Positions 56,700-64,000 of a stretch of DNA of 64,000 nucleotides are shown here, piece by piece; within the stretch, counting starts at the first letter, position 1, and each line of letters starts with the position of its first letter. Under the pieces are notes generated by a model, which was given only the letters and a program-made list of their open reading frames with translations, was not told the DNA's origin and did not search any database. The position numbers were made by a program, and so were the translations under genes. The stretch spans positions 124,001-188,000 of the forward strand of contig CAYSSJ010000001.1 of assembly GCA_964433675.1 (NCBI GenBank), written 5' to 3'. Origin of the DNA: CAYSSJ01 sp964433675 (GTDB lineage: Bacteria; Cloacimonadota; Cloacimonadia; Cloacimonadales; TCS61).

Positions 56700-57269
56700 A
56701 TGAATCAATTATTTTTTAAAATCAATCTGAACAAATACGGAGAATTAAGACGATTTATCGAGCGAGAGAAAAAAACGTTTAGAAATGTGGTAATAGTTTT
56801 TGCCATAGCTCTGCTTGTATTTAGCGGTCTGGCAATATATATCAATCAAGATCTTAATTCTAAAATAAGAGAAAGAGAGGCACTTCTCTCTGAGATCCGC
56901 CACGAAATAGAAAATTATCAAGAAAGTGGAGAATACCTATCTGATGAGGATCTCAATCGATTGGCTGAAGCTAGTATGGATAGGATTTTTTGGGCGGAGA
57001 AACTAGTAGCATTATCCGAAAAAGCTCACAAAGATCTGGCTATTACTCACTTTGCATACAAAAATGGAGTACTCAGCTTGTATGGGATAACTCATTTTGA
57101 CCAGGAACAAAGTGAATTCGAACTGATAGACGATTTCATCGAAAGCTTGCGACAAGATGAGCAGATCAGTCAGGATTTCCCCGATATCAAGTTTGTTAAT
57201 TCACGAAGCGATTTTGAAAAGGGAGTCCAAATTCTTCGTTTCCAGATCGATTGTGTAGCGACGAGTTAA
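56700..57269 (+). CDS. PilN-like inner-membrane pilus assembly protein
   Basis: The 189-residue protein has an N-terminal cytoplasmic segment with FFKINLNKYG (the PilM-binding region in PilN proteins has an INLL-type motif), a single membrane helix (VVIVFAIALLVFSGLAIYI) and a periplasmic coiled coil (REREALLSEIRHEIENYQ). Start ATG 56700 has AGAGGTG seven bases before it; the GTG nine bases earlier lacks a ribosome site. The name comes from topology, motif and its place after pilM. Confidence 0.8.
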   Translation: MNQLFFKINLNKYGELRRFIEREKKTFRNVVIVFAIALLVFSGLAIYINQDLNSKIREREALLSEIRHEIENYQESGEYLSDEDLNRLAEASMDRIFWAEKLVALSEKAHKDLAITHFAYKNGVLSLYGITHFDQEQSEFELIDDFIESLRQDEQISQDFPDIKFVNSRSDFEKGVQILRFQIDCVATS

Positions 57270-57283
57270 TAAAAGGAGCGAAT

Positions 57284-57850
57284 ATGAAACATAAATATTT
57301 AATACTACTGTTAATCATGGTAATCGCAACCATAGCATTTTTCTATTACAGCTCAAATAGATTCTCATATAATCTTCGCGTCATCGATGCTTATGATGCC
57401 AGAATTAGAGAAGAGCAGGAAAGATTGAATAGTGCTAAAGTTTTGAACGAACAGTTGCAACATGTGGCAAAGGTGATTATGAATACGATGACAACTAATC
57501 GTCGTTTTACCACTCAAGAGGTAAATGCTTTTGCCAAAAGATTAGCTGATTTGGCAGAAAATAACGAGATCAAAGTTCATGGTTTTAACCACAAAACAAT
57601 CTCTACACCAAATCCCTATAGATTGCAACATAACTACTCTATGGAACTGCATTGCACTTTTATTCAGATGGGACAGCTTCTGGCTGACTTGGAAAGCATG
57701 GATTATATTGTCAGAGTAGAAACTATTGAGATCAGACCATTACAGACAGACAGAAGAGCACGTGATCAGCAGGTAACCATAGAGACTGAAGACACAGTTT
57801 ACAGAGTTAATTTGGAACTGGCAGCTGTAAAGATAGTGAAGGAGGCATAG
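57284..57850 (+). CDS. PilO-like inner-membrane pilus assembly protein
   Basis: The 188-residue protein has a membrane helix near its start (YLILLLIMVIATIAFFYY), a coiled coil (REEQERLNSAKVLNEQLQHVAKVI) and a ferredoxin-like C-terminal part (YSMELHCTFIQMGQLLADLESMDYIVRVETIEIRP), the standard PilO plan. PilN and PilO form dimers in the periplasm. Start ATG 57284 with AAAAGGAG is chosen. The end lies 1 bp before the next gene. Confidence 0.8.
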   Translation: MKHKYLILLLIMVIATIAFFYYSSNRFSYNLRVIDAYDARIREEQERLNSAKVLNEQLQHVAKVIMNTMTTNRRFTTQEVNAFAKRLADLAENNEIKVHGFNHKTISTPNPYRLQHNYSMELHCTFIQMGQLLADLESMDYIVRVETIEIRPLQTDRRARDQQVTIETEDTVYRVNLELAAVKIVKEA

Positions 57851-57851
57851 A

Positions 57852-58412
57852 GTGGAAAAGAATTACTTAAAAGATATAGTTGTCACACTCATGGTGTTTA
57901 TTATTATAGCTTTTGCTATCAAAACATATTCACTATATAGGCAAAATGATGAGGTTCCATATGAATCCAGATATAAACATATAGCGCTAAGCCCGGAGTT
58001 ATTAGCACAGATCGAAGATATCGAGGTATCGATTCAGGACAGGCAACAGTTTGTGTTTACAGTAGAATCAGATCCTCTGGAACAGGATTTGATCGTGCGA
58101 ACACAAAGGGATCTGGAAAAACAATGGCGTGAGATGGTCGAACAGATGGTAAGATTACAATCGATAATTATACCCGAAGTAGGTAACAGAATTGCAGCAA
58201 TATCTTATCAGGGGAGAATAAATCTTTATGAAGTCGGTGACGAATTTGAATTTGGCACAATTGCTGAGATTCATAACGATTATATAGTTTATGAACAAAA
58301 TGGTGCTCGTGGAGAATTGAAAGTTCAAAAACTTCCGCCCAGACCATCACATCCGGGAGATCGGGAATCTACAATTACTTCCCAACAAGATCAACGGGAT
58401 TTAAATTGGTAA
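57852..58412 (+). CDS. PilP-like protein
   Basis: The 186-residue protein has an N-terminal membrane helix (VVTLMVFIIIAFAIKTY) rather than the lipobox of classical PilP, and a C-terminal HR/beta domain (NLYEVGDEFEFGTIAEIHNDYIVYEQNGARGELKV) like PilP or GspC. It should link PilNO to the secretin. The start is GTG, supported by GGAGG six bases before it (57841-57845). The Glu/Arg-rich middle part is predicted to be helical. PilP-like by order and domain; identity not certain. Confidence 0.75.
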   Translation: MEKNYLKDIVVTLMVFIIIAFAIKTYSLYRQNDEVPYESRYKHIALSPELLAQIEDIEVSIQDRQQFVFTVESDPLEQDLIVRTQRDLEKQWREMVEQMVRLQSIIIPEVGNRIAAISYQGRINLYEVGDEFEFGTIAEIHNDYIVYEQNGARGELKVQKLPPRPSHPGDRESTITSQQDQRDLNW

Positions 58413-58444
58413 TTATGAAAAAACAAATATCAAAAGGAGAATTT

Positions 58445-59845
58445 ATGAAGGTATTTCAAAATAGGGGTTATATAACAGTATTTGCTATCATAATAATGCT
58501 TAGTATTACTGTTGTGGGAAATCTTAATGCTAGTGAAGAAAAGAATTTGCTAGATAGGAAGGTAACGATCAATGCTGAAGATGCAGCAGTTTCTAATATC
58601 ATCTCTACCTTGGCGCGCTTAAGCGGCTGTAATATTGTGCTTGCTATGGATACTACCAGAGAAGCAGAAGAAGAAGCAGTGGAACAGAAGATTACCATTA
58701 ACCTTAAAGATGTTCCGATAGAACAAGCGTTGTCTTTGGTAGTTAAATCTATCGGTCTATCTTATCGTTTGGTCGGCGACAATACATTTCTCGTCGGCGA
58801 AAAAGACAGAATTGATGAAGAGGTTGGTGAAAGAACCTACATTATCAACCTCAATTATGTAGATGTAGAAGATATAGTAGACGCGTTGGATATCATGCCC
58901 GGTTCTGCAGTCTCTATCAAAGGGCAGAATGCGCTTTTGGTTAGAGCCAATCCGGAGACTTTTTCTGAGATCAGTCGTCGATTGGGAGAAATTGATATTC
59001 CCCAGAAACAGATCGAAATTAAAGTTCGCCTGATAGAAATCTCGGTTTCGGAAGCACAACAGTATGGAATTGACTGGTCTCGTCTTAATCAGTTAACTAC
59101 AATTATCACAGAAAATCCTGCTAGCGCGGATGGAGTGGGTCTCCCCTATAATTACTTTGATGAATCCGGAAGAGTTACTCATGGTAGTCTGACCGAATTG
59201 GGTAGATTACCCGAAGAACAATATTTCCAAAAGATAACCGGATTCGATGATGTCGGTCACTTCAGCCGTCAGCTTACCGCTTTCGATATTACTATCGATT
59301 GGCTTTTGGAAAACAATGCGGCTCAAATTCTTACCGATACCAGATTAACTGCATTGAACGGACAAGAAGCTTCTATTCATATCGGTGAAATTGTTCCCTT
59401 CGTAGTTCAGGATGAAGAACGAAGAGTTCAAGTGGAAAGAGAAGAAGTCGGTATCAAACTGAATGTCCGTCCCACCATCAACAAAGACAATCAAATTACG
59501 GCGCGTATAGAGCCAGAGGTTAGCTCGGTGATGGAATTGGTAGCCGGTTATGTTCCTCGTACAAAAGTGAGAAGGGTAAACTCCACCGTGACTGTTCCTA
59601 ATGGTCAAAAAATTGTGGTCGGCGGTCTATTGTCTTCAAACATAACTACAAAGGTAAACAAAGTACCATTATTGGGTGATATCCCCTTCTTAGGCAAACT
59701 TTTCCAACATAAGCACAATACCGTGACAAATACAGATTTAATTATCGAAATTACGCCACGAGTAGTTTCATTTGACGACATTTCGAAAGAATTTAAAGTT
59801 GACGAACGTCTGGAAAGACGATTAATTCCTGAAGTAGAGGAATAA
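58445..59845 (+). CDS. pilQ: Type IV pilus secretin PilQ
   Basis: The 466-residue protein has a signal sequence (MKVFQNRGYITVFAIIIML to about NLNA). An STN-type domain follows (VTINAEDAAVSNIISTLARLSGCNIVL), with an N1 (KH-like) domain (RTYIINLNYVDVEDIVDALDI) and the secretin domain with VEIEISV-type strands, ALNGQEASIHIGEIVPFV and VNSTVTVPNGQKIVVGGLLSS, ending LLGDIPFLGKLF. It forms the outer-membrane gate. It is shorter than many PilQ proteins because it lacks AMIN domains. Start ATG 58445 is set by AAAAGGAG; earlier in-frame starts have no ribosome site. Confidence 0.92.
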   Translation: MKVFQNRGYITVFAIIIMLSITVVGNLNASEEKNLLDRKVTINAEDAAVSNIISTLARLSGCNIVLAMDTTREAEEEAVEQKITINLKDVPIEQALSLVVKSIGLSYRLVGDNTFLVGEKDRIDEEVGERTYIINLNYVDVEDIVDALDIMPGSAVSIKGQNALLVRANPETFSEISRRLGEIDIPQKQIEIKVRLIEISVSEAQQYGIDWSRLNQLTTIITENPASADGVGLPYNYFDESGRVTHGSLTELGRLPEEQYFQKITGFDDVGHFSRQLTAFDITIDWLLENNAAQILTDTRLTALNGQEASIHIGEIVPFVVQDEERRVQVEREEVGIKLNVRPTINKDNQITARIEPEVSSVMELVAGYVPRTKVRRVNSTVTVPNGQKIVVGGLLSSNITTKVNKVPLLGDIPFLGKLFQHKHNTVTNTDLIIEITPRVVSFDDISKEFKVDERLERRLIPEVEE

Positions 59846-59855
59846 AGGAGGTATT

Positions 59856-61328
59856 ATGAAGAATATTAGTTTTATCGGACTAATGTTGATTTTTGCCGCT
59901 TCCACTATGTTTTTTGCTAGTGGTTGTGACAATAGGTCATTTGAAGTAGAATCTTACAACATAGTAAGCATGACAGCATCCCCCGATACTATTTATGCTG
60001 ACAATAACGAGACCTATTCAGAGGTACGAGTTCATGTCCGTGATGATGATAATTTCCCGGTTGTAGATGAGCCGGTGAGGTTTAGAACCAATATTGGAGG
60101 GATAATTTATCAGGTGAATACCGATAGTATGGGTGTGGCAGAAACAGTGTTTTATGATAACAACCAGCTCGGTGAAGCTACCGTCGAAGCTTTCGTAGGT
60201 AACTCATCAGAAACTACTATAGTAAATGTAGTAGAACTTCCGGATCCACCGGCGGTTGATGTTGCTTCTATCGGTTTTGCTTTTACCGGACAGGTAGATA
60301 TTCAGGTACAGGGTACCGGTGGACAGGAGTCTTTTGAATTGAAAGCCAATCTGAAAGATGCTAACGGTAATCCGGTATTACAACCGAAATTGGTTTATTT
60401 CGAGTTGCTACATGCTCCGGCAGGAACAAATATCAGTAATGAACCGACAGGCATTGATAGCACATGGTCAGATAATGGTCAAGCTACTGTTTGGATTAGA
60501 AGCGGTTCAGAATCAGGAACTGTACAGGTAAAAGCATATACCTACAGAGAAGATGGAACAGAAGTAAGTGCAACAAAATCTAATATAGTTGTTCATGGCG
60601 GTCCTCCAAACTCAGTTAGCATATCGACTAGTGGTATAAGTTCTGGTGTGGATATGGGAGCCGGCGTTTGGAAAATAGAGTTGGCAAGTTTGATCACAGA
60701 TGTTATGGGTAACCCTGTTTCCAGCGGAACAGCAGTTCACTTCTCAATACCCAATGATCCCGATTGGGCTAATGTACAAGCAGCCGCTTTTGTCGGTAAT
60801 GAAAACGCTATGGGTGATTCTCTTGCCGGTGTTGCTTTCACTAATCTAACTTATCAAGGAACTTATACTAACGACACATTAGAGATAAGGGTAGAAGTGG
60901 CGGATTTTGACGGATATGATACCATTAAACTACCTATTCAGTATCCCCATATCGATATGATTCCAATCCCAAGAACATTAACTTGGACAGCGGGTAATAA
61001 TCCTGAATACCAAGAAATGTATGTCAGTTTAACAGTACAGGATGGACAGAATAATCGAATCAACAATCAATTAATTCACTTTACCACAACATTAGGTACA
61101 CCGCAAGAGCCCTTCCCACCTGATACAGGCAATCCTTACACAGGTCTGACAAGGGTGATAGATGGAGAATCTGGTCGATTGGATAAAACCATTAGATTCT
61201 ATAAATATGAATGTCCACCTCCCACACCACAAGGACCGGGAGAAGCTCAAGGAGATATTCAAGCAGGAATCCTCGGAGCTAATGTGTGGGTTAGTGATTC
61301 GGTTTTATTAATCAGATATGTAGAATAA
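59856..61328 (+). CDS. Lipoprotein with Ig-like (Big1/invasin-type) domains in the pilus operon
   Basis: The 490-residue product has a lipobox ending at C24 (FFASGC). The mature protein carries bacterial Ig-like (BID/invasin-type) segments: SMTASPDTIYADNNETYSEVRVHVRD with VVDEPVRFRTNIGG, and KDANGNPVLQPKLVYFELL, then VKAYTYREDGT and SLITDVMGNPVSSGTAVHFS. The domains are probably outer-membrane attached and exposed to the periplasm or surface. It stands between pilQ and pilB. Known PilQ-partner lipoproteins (PilF/PilW-type TPR pilotins) are unrelated, so it might be a local substitute or an adhesin. Confidence 0.75.
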   Translation: MKNISFIGLMLIFAASTMFFASGCDNRSFEVESYNIVSMTASPDTIYADNNETYSEVRVHVRDDDNFPVVDEPVRFRTNIGGIIYQVNTDSMGVAETVFYDNNQLGEATVEAFVGNSSETTIVNVVELPDPPAVDVASIGFAFTGQVDIQVQGTGGQESFELKANLKDANGNPVLQPKLVYFELLHAPAGTNISNEPTGIDSTWSDNGQATVWIRSGSESGTVQVKAYTYREDGTEVSATKSNIVVHGGPPNSVSISTSGISSGVDMGAGVWKIELASLITDVMGNPVSSGTAVHFSIPNDPDWANVQAAAFVGNENAMGDSLAGVAFTNLTYQGTYTNDTLEIRVEVADFDGYDTIKLPIQYPHIDMIPIPRTLTWTAGNNPEYQEMYVSLTVQDGQNNRINNQLIHFTTTLGTPQEPFPPDTGNPYTGLTRVIDGESGRLDKTIRFYKYECPPPTPQGPGEAQGDIQAGILGANVWVSDSVLLIRYVE

Positions 61329-61340
61329 ACAGGAGTATGA

Positions 61341-63047
61341 ATGACATTTAATCCACAATTCGCACGAATCGGAGAAATTCTGGTTCATAATGGAATTGTT
61401 ACCGAAGAGCAGGTCAAAGAAGCTCTGGTAAAGCAGGACAACTTTGGCCTGAAACTCGGTGAGACACTTCGCAAGTTAGGTTATATAAATGAAGATCAGC
61501 TTTTGGAAGCTTTGCATCAACAGCTTGAATATGATGTAGTGGATGATGAAGAGCTTTTAGATCTGGATACGGATGTGGTAAAACTCATTCCGGAACCTTT
61601 CGCCATGGAAAATCGCGTCATCGCAGTAAGGGAAGACGGACCTTCTATCGTAGTAGCTATGACAGATCCGGAAGATATCATTATTCACGATAACCTTAAA
61701 AAGATCCTAGATCGTCCGATAAAACCGCTGCTTATTGGTGAAACCACCTTGTCAGACACCTTGGAGAGGTATTACAAAAGTATCAGAACTACTTCTCAGG
61801 TTGAAGATGCAGTTGACGGATTTGATTTTGTAGCGGTTGACGAAGATGAAAACGAGATCACAATAGATTCTAAAGGACAGGCAGATGCCCCGGTTGTAAA
61901 ACTGATCAATCTGATCATAACTGAGGCGATCAAGTCCGGAGCTACGGATATTCACATCGAGCCACTCTCCAAACAAAGCAGAGTGCGTTTCCGTGTGGAT
62001 GGTGCTCTAAGAGAGGTAATGTCTCCTCCTTTAGGATTACATCCGGGAATGGTATCACTGATCAAAGTGATGTCGAAGCTGAATATTGCTGAGCGCAGGC
62101 TTCCGCAAGATGGTCATATTTCATTGAAGACTTCTATGAAGAGCGTCGATGTTCGTGTGTCTATCACTCCTACAGTTAATGGTGAAAAGGTAGTGATGAG
62201 ACTGTTGGACAAAGGTGAATTCGGATTCAATTTGGAGACACTTGGATTCACAGGAGATGATCTCGATATATTCAAACAATGGATCAGGCGCCCTTATGGT
62301 ATTATCGTGATCTCCGGTCCGACCGGTAGTGGTAAATCTACCACATTGCACGCCGCTCTGAAAGAGATCAGAGATATCGAAACAAATATCGTTACCGTGG
62401 AAGATCCGGTCGAATATCGTCTTGACGGTGTTGCTCAGATGGAAACCAATAGTAAGATCGACCTTACCTTTGCCCGCGCCCTACGCTCGGTTCTTCGTCA
62501 GGACCCTGATGTGGTTCTGATCGGTGAGATCCGTGATGCCGAGACTGCCGATATAGCTATCAAATTCTCACTTACAGGTCACTTGGTATTCACGACATTG
62601 CATGCTAATGATGCACCATCGACGGTAACAAGAATGATAGATATCGGATTGCCTTCCTACTTGGTAGCTTCATCATTAAACTTAGTGATGGCTCAAAGAT
62701 TGGTGAGGAAGATATGCTCAAGCTGCATCACAGACTACAAACCGACCAAAGAAGAATTGCGTGATGCTGGTATAACCGAAGAAGAGGCAAAAGATATCGA
62801 TTTCAAAATCGGTAAGGGATGTGTACATTGTGAGAATACCGGCTATAAAGGTAGAACCGGTATTTTCGAAATGCTGCAAGTAACACCTGAAGTAAGAAAA
62901 CTGATTTTCGAAGGACAGAACCAGGATCTTATCCGAGAATTAGCAATAAAAAATGGTATGCAGACATTGCACGATAGTGGAATGCATAAGGTGAAGAAAG
63001 GGATGACTACTATTCAGGAAGTTATCAAATTCACCGTTGCAGACTAA
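61341..63047 (+). CDS. pilB: Pilus extension ATPase PilB
   Basis: This 568-residue protein is the assembly ATPase. It has an N-terminal GspE/PilB-N domain (FARIGEILVHNGIVTEEQVKEAL, about 1-145), then the ATPase domain with Walker A GPTGSGKST (326-334), Asp box VTVEDPVEYR, Walker B DVVLIGEIRDAETA and His box TGHLVFTTLHAND. A tetracysteine zinc motif C459-x2-C462 and C494-x2-C497 is typical of PilB. ATG 61341 is chosen with AGGAG upstream. Confidence 0.95.
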   Translation: MTFNPQFARIGEILVHNGIVTEEQVKEALVKQDNFGLKLGETLRKLGYINEDQLLEALHQQLEYDVVDDEELLDLDTDVVKLIPEPFAMENRVIAVREDGPSIVVAMTDPEDIIIHDNLKKILDRPIKPLLIGETTLSDTLERYYKSIRTTSQVEDAVDGFDFVAVDEDENEITIDSKGQADAPVVKLINLIITEAIKSGATDIHIEPLSKQSRVRFRVDGALREVMSPPLGLHPGMVSLIKVMSKLNIAERRLPQDGHISLKTSMKSVDVRVSITPTVNGEKVVMRLLDKGEFGFNLETLGFTGDDLDIFKQWIRRPYGIIVISGPTGSGKSTTLHAALKEIRDIETNIVTVEDPVEYRLDGVAQMETNSKIDLTFARALRSVLRQDPDVVLIGEIRDAETADIAIKFSLTGHLVFTTLHANDAPSTVTRMIDIGLPSYLVASSLNLVMAQRLVRKICSSCITDYKPTKEELRDAGITEEEAKDIDFKIGKGCVHCENTGYKGRTGIFEMLQVTPEVRKLIFEGQNQDLIRELAIKNGMQTLHDSGMHKVKKGMTTIQEVIKFTVAD

Positions 63048-63071
63048 ATCAGAATAAAAGGGAAACGTAAT

Positions 63072-64000
63072 ATGGCAGGTTTTCAATATATTATAAAAGA
63101 TGCTAAAGGGATCCGAGTAGAAGGAATCATGAAAGCATCCTCGATGGAAGAAGCCATTGAGAAATTAACTAAAGAGGGAAATGTAATAATATCTATTACA
63201 ACCAAAAAAGAGGGAGCATTCAAAGGTAATCTGTCTCTGTTTGACAAATTGATGTTAGTGCTTTATAAATGGAGAACTAATGTCGGTTTGAAAACATTGG
63301 TGTTTTTTACCAGACAGATGGCGACTATGTTCTCTGCAGGTTTGACAATAGAAAAATCCCTCAGTAATTTATCTAAAAGTGAGAAAAGCAAACGATTCAA
63401 AAAAGTTTTGGACAAGATGTCGAGCGATATCAAAAAAGGATATAGTTTGTCCGAATCGATGGAACAACATCCCGGTGTGTTCAATGCTTTGTATATTTCA
63501 TTGGTGAAAGCCGGTGAAGTATCCGGTACTTTGCACACAATCTTGGATGGTCTGGCTGAATATCTGGAAAAAATAGAGGATACCCGTAGAAAAGTATGGT
63601 CTGCTCTCTCTTATCCGATATTTATCCTAGTCTTCCTTGCAGTTGTTCTGTGGGGATTGTTCTATTTTATCATCCCCATGTTCGCGGGTGTGTATGAATC
63701 ATTTGATGCTGACCTTCCCGGTCCTACCCAGGCAGCTATCTCACTTAGCTACTTAATCAGAGAGAATGTGGCAGCGACAATAGGCATAATAATTGCAGTG
63801 TTGTTTGCTTTCTTCCTGTTTTATCTAACCGATAAAGGTAGGTATTTGGTCGATAGTCTTCTCTTGAAGATCCCTGCGATCGGTAACATGCTGGAAAACT
63901 CTATTATGAGTAAATTTGCTCGTACCTTCAGTATCCTTACCTTTGCCGGTGTACCGATTATGGAGACTTTGGAGCTTACTGAAAATGTGGTTCAAAGTGC
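63072..64000 (+). CDS. pilC: Inner-membrane platform protein PilC (3' end beyond window)
   Basis: The frame is open to the window end, giving 309 residues so far out of an expected 400 or so. The first T2SSF domain starts after a beta-rich N-terminus (MAGFQYIIKDAKGIRVEG) and includes FFTRQMATMFSAGLTIEKSL, then SLVKAGEVSGTLHTIL and EKIEDTRRKVWSALSYPIFIL with a membrane helix. A second domain begins near FARTFSILTFAGVPIMETLEL. PilC recruits pilin subunits and couples to PilB. The ATG 63072 ribosome site is weak (GGGAAA). The gene follows pilB by 24 bp. Confidence 0.93.
   Translation, partial: MAGFQYIIKDAKGIRVEGIMKASSMEEAIEKLTKEGNVIISITTKKEGAFKGNLSLFDKLMLVLYKWRTNVGLKTLVFFTRQMATMFSAGLTIEKSLSNLSKSEKSKRFKKVLDKMSSDIKKGYSLSESMEQHPGVFNALYISLVKAGEVSGTLHTILDGLAEYLEKIEDTRRKVWSALSYPIFILVFLAVVLWGLFYFIIPMFAGVYESFDADLPGPTQAAISLSYLIRENVAATIGIIIAVLFAFFLFYLTDKGRYLVDSLLLKIPAIGNMLENSIMSKFARTFSILTFAGVPIMETLELTENVVQS

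Overview
The window looks like a chromosome segment of a Gram-negative-type (diderm), protein-secreting bacterium. Four large exported proteins (ending at 3344, 13813, 28166 and 32247) finish with the same kind of C-terminal module: Y/FPNPFN.ET near its start, then NIxGQ.V.TL, then VSSGVYF and a basic end in LLK. This resembles the type IX-type (Por/FlgD-like) sorting tails seen in Cloacimonadota, Fibrobacterota, Marinimicrobia and relatives. Together with the cmk-plsC fusion and the general gene style, I infer a member of candidate phylum Cloacimonadota or a close neighbour. This is inference, because no rRNA lies in the window. An outer membrane is supported by a PilQ-type secretin, lipoproteins and RseP.

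Left part (1-19.7 kb). The 3' end of a secreted fibronectin-III protein runs in from the left. A long minus-strand gene run follows (15.3 kb down to 3.6 kb): a sorting-tail protein, a GAF-nucleotidyltransferase, a metallophosphoesterase, a protein with twelve G-N/D-D-x-Y repeats, the GTPase Obg, glycerate kinase, a glycerate/hydroxyacid dehydrogenase, an MtaD-type deaminase and a FetAB-like ABC exporter. Many of these genes overlap by 4 bp (ATGA), which suggests tight co-expression. Then come a degenerate ORF6N remnant and a plus-strand group: SagB-like oxidoreductase, XseA, glycoside-hydrolase-like protein and S4 RNA-binding protein.

Middle part (19-32 kb). A minus-strand set holds an LPP20-like lipoprotein, an EIIA-domain protein overlapping a Kef/NhaP-type antiporter, MltG, RuvX and a small coiled-coil protein. 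Diverging from it are two tandem gingipain-like (C25) proteases, each with its own accessory domains and sorting tail. The first has a sigma-54-like promoter.

Housekeeping block (32-41 kb, minus strand): rseP, tgt, a conserved DHS-like protein, a DUF5683-like membrane protein, a cmk-plsC fusion, ispH, and rpsA with very long acidic tails, then separately aroK.

Envelope cluster (41.3-47.9 kb, plus strand): an M23 (LytM) lipoprotein followed by four genes for membrane proteins that look like one complex. Two of them (1001 aa and 311 aa) appear to share the same TM-alpha/beta domain-TM plan. This is my best candidate for an undescribed system. After a glycosyltransferase, a 78-aa protein and a SpoU-type methyltransferase, the right end (50.7 kb to the edge) is a nearly complete type IV pilus operon: pilin, PilT, three minor-pilin-like proteins, PilM, PilN, PilO, PilP-like, PilQ, an Ig-like lipoprotein, PilB, and PilC cut by the window end. 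A good match to a -24/-12 (sigma-54) promoter lies just upstream of the pilin gene. No tRNA, rRNA, CRISPR array or insertion sequence was recognised.
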